The position numbers were made by a program, and so were the translations under genes. Positions 54,881 to 64,000 of a stretch of DNA of 64,000 nt are shown one piece after another. Position 1 is the stretch's first letter. Each line of letters opens with the position of its first letter. A model generated the notes under the pieces. It saw nothing but the letters and a program-made list of their open reading frames with translations. It did no database searches and was not told the origin of the DNA. This DNA comes from Clavaria fumosa (Eukaryota > Basidiomycota > Agaricomycetes > Agaricales > Clavariaceae), in assembly GCA_951802425.1 (NCBI GenBank), contig OX637794.1, forward strand, positions 434,001 to 498,000. The letters are read 5' to 3'.

Positions 54881-55192
54881 GTCATCCAGCGGGGACGCCT
54901 AGTGCTGATATCGCTGAAAATTGTACTACAAATGACATTATTTTTCTCATGTTACCTTTCCTTTCATTTCGGAGCCTTCTGTGCTCATACACTTCCATGT
55001 CATTAGAGGGAGACCACCCGGATTGTGCTACATTCAGATTTCAAGCAGAAGCACAAGAGCAGAGGCCCGTGACAGTGTAACAGGTGTGACATGTAACAGT
55101 GGGGATCCCGGGCACTGCCACCGTCAATTTCATCCTTTTTTAGTACTTGAATCCTTGTTATGTACTTGAACTTACTCCCAAACCACACTTCA

Positions 55193-58100
55193 ATGTCTAC
55201 TTCGATGAACAAATCCTCTTCCTCGACAAGCAAAATGTCGACTTCAGCATTGCTCACCATCTTCGATCCCCAAACAGTCCGCACGAGTGCTGTTTTCCAA
55301 AACTATCCTTGGTTGACCGACATCATCATGAAGCCTGGACTTCTGGAAAGCAACATTGCTACTTGGCTGGGACAGCACCACAACTTAGGAGAGGAGCAAG
55401 TTTCCCTCTGCAAGGTTCAATTCAAACTTATAAACTTAGGATTATTTGCTTATCAAAGCTAATCGTCTAGTCGATCGCTCAGTCTTTGGATCGTTTTGGA
55501 CCTGGAAGCACGGCACTGAAGAAGGAAAGAGCAGTCAACGAATACTTCCGGGCATCATACAGTGACTTGGTTAGCAGAGAGAAATGGGAGAAACACGACA
55601 CATCGGCTCTCATGAGCGCTGCTCATTTCGTTTTTCGTCATGCCCTTTTGGACCGCTTGGCATTTTCGATTGTTGAGGCTTCTCCATCCCAGCTAACGCC
55701 TCGATCTGAATTGCCTAAGATGCCCAAGAAGTTTAGCGATGTGCGTTAAATTTCTTTCCCTTATTCCAAGTTTCTTATCTTTCATAGTATATTGGTACCA
55801 TTAAGGATTGGCTCAAGCCCATTGAAAAAGCACAGGGGTCTCAAAGCTTTCAAGCCATGGATCCATTGACGAATTCTGCGGCGTATTTTGGCACCTCCCT
55901 TCCTGCACACCCTTCGCCAAAGCAGGAACAACTGATCAAAGCTGTAAAGTTCCTTGGTGGGGGCCTGGAACGAATGCGAGACATCCAGGTCAAGTCCGTA
56001 CTTCTAAACTTTGAGATGATGGCATTTGCCATCACTTGGTTTGGCTTGGTTTGTGTCCAGCAATTTTTTTGTTGGGAATTATAACTAACAATCTCTCAGA
56101 ATAATGCCACAGGTTTTGCTGAGTCAACCCAGGACTGGGTCAATATTTTAAATGAGTGAGAGCAACATAGTTTGCCTTATCCAAATTTCCAACTAAGTTT
56201 TTTCACACAGACAATTAGAAAGCGAGGGTCTTCCTCTGTCTTCCAGCCTTGTCTCAAGGCTCACAGATCCACGTCTTGGCCCGATGCTCTTCGAGCATGT
56301 GTGCGGACTCTTCCACTACTGCCTCTCTGTCAGTCCCCTTTTTGCCCTGACAACAAGGGCATTTGACCAGTCGCAACTGCGACGAAGTTTCTTGGTATCG
56401 GTGAGTGCCTCATTTTTATGTCAGATTGTGTTTACGAAACAGGCAATATAGACTGCAATGTACTTGGGTAACGAAAAGCCTGCGTTTTTGGGATTGACGG
56501 AGAAAGCACTGTGGAGAGCTCTGATGCAAACAAGCATCACCGGCGACTCATCAGCGGCCCTGAATGGCTTCCTTACAGAGTTTCAAGACCTTCAGGTGCA
56601 GTTCAAGGGGCCAGAAATTCAGATGGATTGGTATTCTCCATCCCGTATGTTATTTTGATCTTTTCGTCCCTGAATGAAACTGACTGCAAAGAAAGGGCAA
56701 GTCCAACGTGTCATCACAGCTCCCGAACCATGTTCCATCGAAGAAGAAGCAGAGCCCATCATTGCTCCTGAAGCTGGTCCCCCGGAGCATGTCGAAGACA
56801 TCATTCCTGCTCTGGAAGCAGATCCCCAGGGCGTCACTTCTGCTCATGAAGCAGGTCTGATTGAGCAAACACCAATTTTCCCCATGCTCGAATACGACCA
56901 GCAGGAGCTCTCAGACACTCAAGACGCTGAAGAAGCTGAAGGTGCATTGGAGAAGCCACTGAAACACGAGGTTCATCGTCCAACGCGAAGGGCAGCAAAG
57001 AGACTCCGGCATGAATCAGACCAGGAGAATAAGGATGACGAGTTGATCCCCGATGAGGAAGCTGTGACGAGGAAAGGGAAAGGAAAGGCGACACAGGATA
57101 CACATGTGGGCCAAGGCAAGACAAAGCCACCTGGACCCATCCACCAGGGTAGAAAGGCTGCCTTGAAGCCAATTCGGAGTATCATTGACCTGACGGTCAA
57201 GGTATGACTTATATTGACACCCCAACAAATGCTGATTGAATTGTTTTATTTAGCACGTAGAGAAAGTGGAGGAGCTCTCCTCTTTACCCCTCCCCAAGGT
57301 AAGCAAAATCTCAACTACTGCGTAATATTTTAATTCACACAATGCAGATGGAGAATCACTCCATCAAAGTCAAAATGTATGATGCAAATCCTGATACCGA
57401 GCCAACCGTCTATGAGCATTTCACGACTTCAGATTCAGTACGTTTAACACTTTTTTTCATGGATATCTCTCAAAATAAAGCAGGCATTCCGTGAGTATCC
57501 TGTCCTAACGGACATAATAGAAATGGTCGAAGAGGAATATGTCAATCAGGTCCCTAAGCATCGTCTTCCAACTGCCAGGTCGCGAACATTCCATCCAGAT
57601 GCGTCTGCGATATTCGTCACAACCTGGACTGAGTTCATGAAGATGACTAGTCTGGAAATTCAAGAGGTGTTCCGTCGTCGACATATTCTTATTACGAATA
57701 CGCCAATTTCAACCCTCGACTTTGATGAGGAGGGATTATCGACATTGGCTCCTCTACATCAGGAATGTGTGTTCCAAGGTGAGTCTAAAATATTTTTCAA
57801 GTTGATTCATCTAAGTCAGCTTCTATAGTTGCAGAGATGCGAAAGCACTCTGATGCAAATCTGCTCCGCACTGGGACACTCCACGATTTGCTGGAGTCAA
57901 CACGTGATATTACAAAATGACGGATTTTGAATGGCCTTGACTTCCCGATGGGAAGCCTCAGCCTCCCTCCACCACCTCGATTCAGGCATGTCCCATTTGT
58001 TGCTCTGACACATGACAACTGAAACAATAACTAAATCAGCGCTTTTGCAACTCATGAGTGGGCACGCCACCAAACCCAAAAGATGGATGGCTTCGCAAAC

Positions 58101-59451
58101 CAACCTGACAAAGACGACCTGATCTGGGGCATTGCAGCCACTGGTGGGACCATCAGCATGCCCCATATTGATGATGTTGGCCTTGCAGTTGTTTCGACTG
58201 TCATGTCAGGGTCAAAGTGGTGGGTGGTGATGCGCCGCCGTACAGACGCAGAAGACTACGACTATCGCGGCAATATCTTTTCGACGCATGCCTTCCCCCT
58301 CAGTTGGGGTGATTGTAGCACCGGAAAAGAATTTTTATGTGTGGAGGCTATACACCTGAAGACAGGAGATATTTTGTGAGTTGCAATAATTATCACGTGC
58401 AATATTTACTGACAATCCTACAGTTTCATGCGTCCTGGCACACTCCATTTTGTGCTTGGCCCAGAGCCGACGATTGTTTACGGCCGGCACTTTTATTCCG
58501 CATCCACGATAGCTCGCAGCTGTGCTTCAGCCCTGCATACGTTTGTGCTCAACCCGATAATCACCAATCAAGAGCACCAATCGACGACCACATACTTGTG
58601 CAAGATGATGGCGGTCTGGGTTGAGCACTACGTCACGGGGAAATCCAAATATGGTAGAATCTCTCCATCATTATGTATGTCATCTGATAATTGTTTTAGC
58701 ATTTGGTGAGGCACTTGCCCACATCCCCGATGTCACAACAAGACATGGACTCCTCGATATTATCATGGTGGGGAACATGCTTGAATTTGCGATAGCCCTT
58801 GGCCTCAAGTCACATGGGAGGAAACCACCACCTGAAATACTTGAAGAGCAAAACGTTGCGATGTGGCGATACCGCATCTTCCAGAGCTGGTTCATCGAAC
58901 AATACATTCTTGAGATTGGTGGTCAAGGGGTGAACCCATCATATCTCTTCTACAAATTGCTCATCCAGTTTGGCGCGGCACTTTGTTCTTACATGAAAAG
59001 GTGGGAGAAAAAGGCACCACTCACAATCACTGCACAGCAGGTGATTGCAGCAGTGCTTGAGCACCTTCGGAAAGACTGGCAAGACCTTCTGGATGCCTTC
59101 CAGAAGTTGCTCCATGACGATACCAGTGCTGGTAATTGGTTCTCCTGGGATGGCCCTGACTTCCACATATTTCCCCGCGACAATACTCAGGTTTGGATGG
59201 AGCTGGAAGATTTGCTGGACAATCCAATTTATGAACAGGTCTCTGAAGAAGAGCAAGAGGACAGTGATGCAGGAGATGACCGTTCTGAGTTGGGGACAAT
59301 ACGTTCTAAGAGGCCCCTCTCCCCGCATGATGGTATGTGTTTCATTATATACTTTCATCTAGACGCAGCAGATTTTCTAATCAATACAACAGATAATTCA
59401 GACATGGAATGGATGGTCCGTGTGAGACAGAGGCGCGGTTTCAATGCCTGA
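55193..59451 (+). pseudogene. JmjC-type dioxygenase-like protein, one nonsense codon
   Basis: ATG 55193 (MSTSMNKSSSSTSK). Exons can be chained: 55193-55414, 55471 to about 55740, TYIGTIKDW-like from about 55790, LTDPRLGPMLFEHV near 56260, a charged region of Pro/Glu/Ala repeats with nuclear-type basic clusters (RPTRRAAKRLR, 56970), then the cupin domain. There WGIAATGGTISMPHIDD supplies His (58164) and Asp (58170), GSKWWVV follows, and FMRPGTLHFVLGPEP supplies the second His (58446), with GRHFYS after it. C-terminal helices end RRGFNA at 59451. In-frame TGA at 57918-57920 interrupts DITK-RILNGLDFP. One intron near 57988 has GC instead of GT (GCATGT...CAG). Fe(II)/2-oxoglutarate chemistry on a chromatin protein is the family expectation. 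Confidence 0.72.
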
Positions 59452-59679
59452 CCCTAGCCATTGATTTTGATTAGACATAGAATAGAGCACATGTACTAGG
59501 AAGCACCGACTGAGTCATCGGAACCCTTGCTTGATGTATATATGCATTTACTTTTTTTGAAAGAAACTAACAGTTCGTAATGGCTGTGAGATGTGACTGC
59601 TGTGGAATTTCGTACATTAAAAAAATACACAAGGCTCACATATTCAAAGGACATTTTGCATATTGTTATGGAGAGTTAC

Positions 59680-59722
59680 GGTCACAGTGTAACTGTCACA
59701 CCCGGGGTCCCGGGCACAGCCT
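59680..59722. repeat. Subterminal palindromic motif, right inner copy
   Basis: Reverse complement of the 40585-40627 motif. Confidence 0.8.
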
Positions 59723-59844
59723 CAGCAAGTCACAGTCACAACGCGTGACAAGTGACTCACGTGAGCCAAGTTATTTTCTCACGTGACACACCACCTCTTG
59801 CTTCCCAACAACGCCACTGCTTTATCAGTTAGGCAGCAAAGAAA

Positions 59845-61892
59845 ATGACACGGTGGACGACCCCAGAGTATACCAAAATACTCACAGAAAGTCTTGTAGC
59901 CTACAGACAGGCAAACTCAAAAGACCGCCTCGAAATTGTCAAGCAAATCAAAGCGAAAATCAAGGATTCAGCTGAGCAGGACAACAAATGTGTCCCAGAG
60001 GATCTTAGCACCGTAACCTATGCATTTTATGTGTCTCCTGAGTTGATTTGATGTTTGTCTGTTCATAGAAAATTCGCAATTGGCTCCACAATAACCGCAG
60101 GGCTGTCAGTGGAGGGGAGGAGTCTTCTGGTTCAGAAGATGATGGCAACCAAGGCCTTCAGTTCAGCAAACGACAGAGGTGGACCCTCCAGCGTGTTGTG
60201 GAGCAGTGCAAGAAGGGGATTATCAATGCCAGGGCCCAGGAGTTGTCAAATGCTGAGAGGGGATCAGTCCAGTTCCTCAGCTCATATCGTCGTGCTAGGA
60301 CTGAGATTTGTCAAGAGCTAACACAAGAGGAGCATCAGAAATACATGGGGTTGGTGGAGAAATGGAATAGGGAGCCTGTCCCAGTTCCTGTGCAGAGAGA
60401 GTGAGTATTTTAATTTACCTTTCTCAACCAGTAGAATGGCTGAAATGTTGCTTGGAGATTGGCTTCTCGCAAATTTATGCATGAGGCCCTGAAGTTTGCC
60501 CGTTTTGCAAAGGAGCAGATGGGTGTTGAATTATTTATGTTGACTGGCTGGCAAGATGAGAAAGGGAATATAAAGAAGGCAAAGTGAGTCTCAATTGCAT
60601 GCCCACTGGTCCATCAGATTAATTCTCTGTATACATGCTCCAGGATTCAGACCCCTGGACCTGTGACTAGTGGGTTCAAGGTACAATTTCACAAAGTTGG
60701 TTGTGAGGTGTGGGAGGAGTGGGATAAATATTTGGCTGAGACATGGAATGGTGAGAAAATGATGTGAAGCCAAGGTTGGGGAAGTACTGACAGGATTTCA
60801 GATGAGTTACAAAGGAAGCCTTTTGTTGATGAAGAGGAGATGCTATCAAGGAAAGGAAGAGATATTAGTGTGCCATGGGATTTGCTAACAGATCATGAGG
60901 GATGGCCCATTCTTCCTTTGGAACTCAACCTACCACTCGCACAACTCAAAGAAATTTTGCGGTCATTTTTTACTATCACTTATTGTGAGTCTGTCTTGCT
61001 CAATAGTCCAAGTCTGACAAGTTACTTCCAACATGTAGGCAATACAACAAAAAACAAGAAGGTTGCTGTCCCTTGGCAACTGATAGCTGATGCTCCACAC
61101 AAGTTTATTCCTCATGAATACCTTCCAGAGGGAATGCAAATTCGCGAGCCTTCAAAAATGCAATATGTCGATGTCAGAAGGCTCTGTGATTTCCTGCATC
61201 ACCGACAGACTTTGGGCCAGAAAATATTACGGTTTCAATATGTTCTCCCACAGCACCAGAGAGGGAAGCCATCAAGGCATCTAGTCAACTATCACCAGCA
61301 GGGGAAAGAACGAGAGGTCCAGCCTGTCCATATCAGTACTGAGTGAGTGTTCTCATATCATCATTATCATCATCATCATCATCATCAATGCACATTTGAA
61401 ATGCACATAGTGAAGACATTGGCTCAGATGAGTCAGACAGTGATTCGGGGTGCATCTATGATGGGGATAATGATGATAGGGTTGAGGCTTCTGTTCCCCC
61501 TGATAGTGATGCAGAAGAATCCTGTCTGAGCAAGCAGGTGGATATGCGAAGGGGTGATGGTATTGAGGGGAATGGGTTAGAAGGTGACCATGACAGGCAA
61601 CATCCAGGTGAGAATTTTCCAGTCCAGCATAAATACAATACAGATAATGGAATTTTGGACAGGAGAACAAGGGATGTGGGATGATGTGGGTGTGCATAGA
61701 GATGTTCATGGCCTTGTTGCTCATATGGCAGTTCAGATCCACAAGGAGGCAGGGCCCAGCCTGCCCAAGAGGAAAAGGGTATACCATGATGAAGAGGAGG
61801 AGGAGAGGTCTAAGCAATATAGGACCAGGGCTAGAGAGAGGGCTTCCATGGATGCCAAGAAGCGGGTACTGCGACCAAGGGTGAAGCACTGA
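59845..61892 (+). CDS. Arm-encoded spliced gene, right copy (homeodomain-like N-terminus)
   Basis: Exons read 59845-60012, 60069-60400, 60458-60583, 60644-60750, 60802-61342, 61411 to about 61605 and a last exon ending at TGA/stop 61892. The first five join in phase. After MTRWTTPEYTKIL the second exon opens KIRNWLHNNRR, which resembles a homeodomain recognition helix (WFxNxR type). Acidic and basic tracts follow, then FAKEQMGVELFMLTGW, a conserved ISVPWDLLTDHEGWPILPL segment, an acidic region and a basic C-terminus (RTRARERASMDAKKRVLRPR). The type is, from memory, widespread and unnamed in mushroom genomes. Its position inside a transposon terminus suggests a role in end recognition or target choice. 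The junction near 61605 is unresolved. Confidence 0.7.
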
Positions 61893-62431
61893 AAATCATC
61901 CTTGACACTGGTGACAGTCATTTGTAGTGCATATCAATCTGCATGATGTCTCACTAGGTCCTAATAATTCTTTGCAATCTGTCCTTTTGTGGTGCCTATA
62001 GTTTGGCCCTTTCTAAGGAATTTCAGATAATGATCCACTTCCTGAATCAGTCAGCTTTGCATTACATCATTGAAGAACCTGTGCCTATCAGAAAGCATAT
62101 TTGAGTCTTGTTATTAGATGCATCATGCTGTTCAGAAGATTCATACCTTTATAAGCAATATCTGATAATAATATCCTCCTTCATTATTCCCACTAGATTG
62201 TTGAAGGTGGAGTGTGCCCCATTGAACCACATATGTGGGTCCTTTTATAATGGTTTGTCTCTTTATAAGGAATATCAGATTATATACTGCTTTGCATCAC
62301 TTCCTCAATTTAATTCTAGACCACAATGGATCATTTTTATGTACAAAGGCTCATCCTGAACAATTCTAATACATTCTCCTCTTCTTTAGAACACATATTC
62401 AAAGTGGATTTGAATACTCTTATGCAGAGTT

Positions 62432-62475
62432 GGTCACAGTGTGACTGTCACACCCGGGATTCCGGGCACAGCCAC
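62432..62475. repeat. Subterminal palindromic motif, right outer copy
   Basis: Reverse complement of the 37771-37815 motif. Confidence 0.8.
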
Positions 62476-62519
62476 AGAATGATATAATCACAAGGTGTGA
62501 TAACAGACTCACATGCACA

Positions 62520-62640
62520 ACTTCTACATTGCAAGAATATTTGAACAATAACAATACATTCTACATTGCAAGAATATTTGAACAATAACAATACATTCTA
62601 CATTGCAAGAATATTTGAACAATAACAATACATTCTCCTT
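62520..62640. repeat. 36-bp tandem repeat, three copies
   Basis: TACATTGCAAGAATATTTGA plus ACAATAACAATACATTC, three nearly perfect copies; the left arm has two. Confidence 0.9.
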
Positions 62641-63255
62641 TAGAACACGTATTCAAAGTGGATTTGAATACTCTTCAGAAAGGATATTAAGGCCCATCCT
62701 TTTCCAAAGAATATCCTGACTCAGTTGACAACCACATTTCACTCTAGTTTATAATGGCTCCATTGCATATTCGATTGGTACATTTGCTTCTACCCTTTGA
62801 AGACCTATTGGAAGGCATATTTGTTTTCATCGCACCCAACTATGTTAAGTTGTCATGGAGGAGTCTCAGATGATAAGGAGTCTCAAATGATGCAGATGAC
62901 CTTGTAATTTACATATCTATCAAATAGCACATCTGATCTTTGCTTCCTAATCTTGTGCATATGCTTTATCCCCAGCTTTTTGATCTAATTTGTCATGTAA
63001 GTGAGAGAAATGTTTGAATAGGGTGCTTCAGACCCTCTACACTGGTTCCTAAAATGGGTGTCGGCCAGCCCTTTTGAAAGGGTATCATCATTACCATGGG
63101 ATCCCTGTATGCCTGGCAGGATTTTGGTATATCAAGTTGATCGGCCAAGCCTATAAAGCTATATCTCGGCCGACGATCGGCTGGGCCCATAAAAAGGGCA
63201 TCAGTCAAAATCGGCTAGGCCTTTTGGATAGGGGGTGGGTGTGCTGAAGGGGGTG

Positions 63256-63262
63256 TGCATCC
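63256..63262. repeat. Target-site duplication, right copy (TGCATCC)
   Basis: Matches 37022-37028. Confidence 0.92.
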
Positions 63263-63613
63263 ATCTCTACCTTCCATCTCCCTTTGTCTTGTGGTAGGGC
63301 CAGTGCCAGACGAAGATCCTGGAAGGCCAATTCCTCCTCCTCCTCCCATTTCCATGGAACCTTCCCAGTCAGCCAGAATAATGGTTTAGCTTGGGCTGAG
63401 AGGTTTGGGATGTGCTGGTGGAGGTAGTTTAGTATTCCATTAAACTTCTGCACCTCCTTGACATTCTGAGGCTGTGGCCAGTTCCACACTGCCTCGCCTT
63501 TCACCAGGTCATGTTCCAAATCACCAGGTCATGTTCCCAATGGTTGTGGGAGATCTTCATTCCCAGGAAGATGATTTCACTCTTCTCAAACTTGCATTTA
63601 CTGAGCCTGAGTG
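63256..63613 (-). pseudogene. pol: RT C-terminal part of the split gypsy pol
   Basis: On the minus strand it reads LSKCKFEKSEIIFLGMKIS, then NVKEVQKFNGILNYL, NLSAQAKPLFWLTGKVPW and ends KVEMDA at the insertion point. A tandem duplication of TCACCAGGTCATGTTCC near 63502-63540 breaks the frame. It continues at 37028 across the giant element. Confidence 0.88.
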
Positions 63614-64000
63614 TCACGGTCCTAACAAGGTTAGCGGCGAAGGGGTTAGTGGAGCAGAGCGGAGATGTTCTATCGGAGTCTGGTTGGAGTCCGATATCGG
63701 TGAAACGGAGAAGTAAACAAGAGGAAGGAGACTTATGGGACTGCGGCCTCAACGTATGTGTTGTGCCACCACGTATATACTTGTCCCTATTTACCAAACA
63801 AGAACAATACCTAAGAGGGAATCAGAACGTAAGTCAACTCCGAAGTGATCGGAGTCCGTCGGATGACGTGGAGAACATTGAGGATGATGAGGACGAAAGC
63901 TCAGAGATGTTTTTGGAATCAAGAGACGTTATATTCGAACTGAGGAGCAGGGAGATACAGGTGGAAACTTATACTGCAAGGACAGAGTATAGGAGTAATG
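63614..64000 (+). repeat. Probable start of another LTR, cut by the window end
   Basis: Gypsy coding similarity stops sharply before TGTCACGGTCCTAACAAGG, a typical fungal LTR opening. A CGTATATACTTG box lies near 63770. The sequence is CpG-rich and thus younger than the gypsy element it interrupts. The other end is outside the window, so identity is provisional. Confidence 0.5.

Larger units (their letters stand above)
37029..63255. mobile_element. Giant 26.2-kb KDZ-type DNA transposon with 3.7-kb terminal inverted repeats
   Basis: The ends CACCCCCTTCAGCACACC and GGTGTGCTGAAGGGGGTG are inverted, each abutting the 7-bp duplication TGCATCC. The arms are 37029-40725 and 59582-63255. The interior carries a KDZ transposase, Ulp1-type protease, TET/JBP-type oxygenase, an H3-tail-mimic zinc-finger protein, a JmjC-type protein, a LINE fragment and minisatellites. 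KDZ transposons linked to TET/JBP genes are established in basidiomycetes; the full composition and arm-encoded gene are read from this sequence. Near-identical arms point to recent insertion or ongoing conversion. Confidence 0.88.
59582..63255. repeat. Right terminal inverted repeat arm (3674 bp)
   Basis: Inverted, nearly identical partner of 37029-40725. Confidence 0.93.

Noticed and set aside
62520..62640. 36-bp direct repeats in the arms
   Set aside because: Head-to-tail with no spacers; a simple tandem repeat that differs in copy number between arms.

Overview
The window reads as nuclear DNA of a filamentous basidiomycete, most likely an agaricomycete mushroom-forming fungus. Genes carry many short introns (about 40-90 nt, GT-AG, CTAAC/CTGAC-like branch points). 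The intact host genes are GC-rich at third positions. The transposon types (Ty3/gypsy chromoviruses, hAT MITE, KDZ element with TET/JBP cargo) and the protein families fit that group. No species can be assigned.

Layout. (1) 1-8468: one almost complete Ty3/gypsy chromovirus bounded by 227-bp LTRs (the left one is cut by the window edge). It has gag, then protease, RT-RNase H, integrase and chromodomain in one frame broken by three stop codons, then an unusual extra coding region between pol and the 3' LTR. (2) 8469-9326: AT-rich spacer with a tRNA-like sequence. (3) 9327-15122: a divergent gene pair, an apparently active kinase with Sel1-like and ankyrin repeats (minus strand) and a HeLo-domain pseudokinase (plus strand), 169 bp apart. 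This architecture recalls RIPK3/MLKL. (4) 15266-20365: housekeeping-like genes: a small hypothetical, an inositol polyphosphate multikinase and a proline-rich protein. (5) 21.5-34.9 kb: a repeat graveyard depleted in CpG. It holds two inverted, decayed copies of a membrane-protein gene, a truncated gypsy gag with a nested hAT MITE, minisatellite-rich inverted repeats, a complete small gag-only LTR element, a TA-flanked TIR family and a Fot1/pogo transposase remnant. (6) 34973-64000: a decayed gypsy element whose RNase H region was split by a giant 26.2-kb DNA transposon.

The giant element (37029-63255) is the most striking object. It has a 7-bp target duplication (TGCATCC), nearly identical 3.7-kb terminal inverted repeats that each carry a whole spliced gene, and an interior with a Ulp1-type SUMO protease, a KDZ transposase, a TET/JBP-type dioxygenase, a protein that begins with a histone H3 tail look-alike followed by a PHD/ADD-like finger, and a JmjC-type dioxygenase. 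The cargo therefore looks like a chromatin and DNA-modification toolkit travelling with its transposase. At least two genes show fresh lesions (a lost splice donor in the transposase, a nonsense codon in the JmjC gene), while the arms remain nearly identical.

Across the repeats most changes I could compare are C-to-T or G-to-A at former CpG sites, as expected when 5-methylcytosine deaminates. All intron positions, family names and phases come from reading the sequence by eye; no database search was possible.
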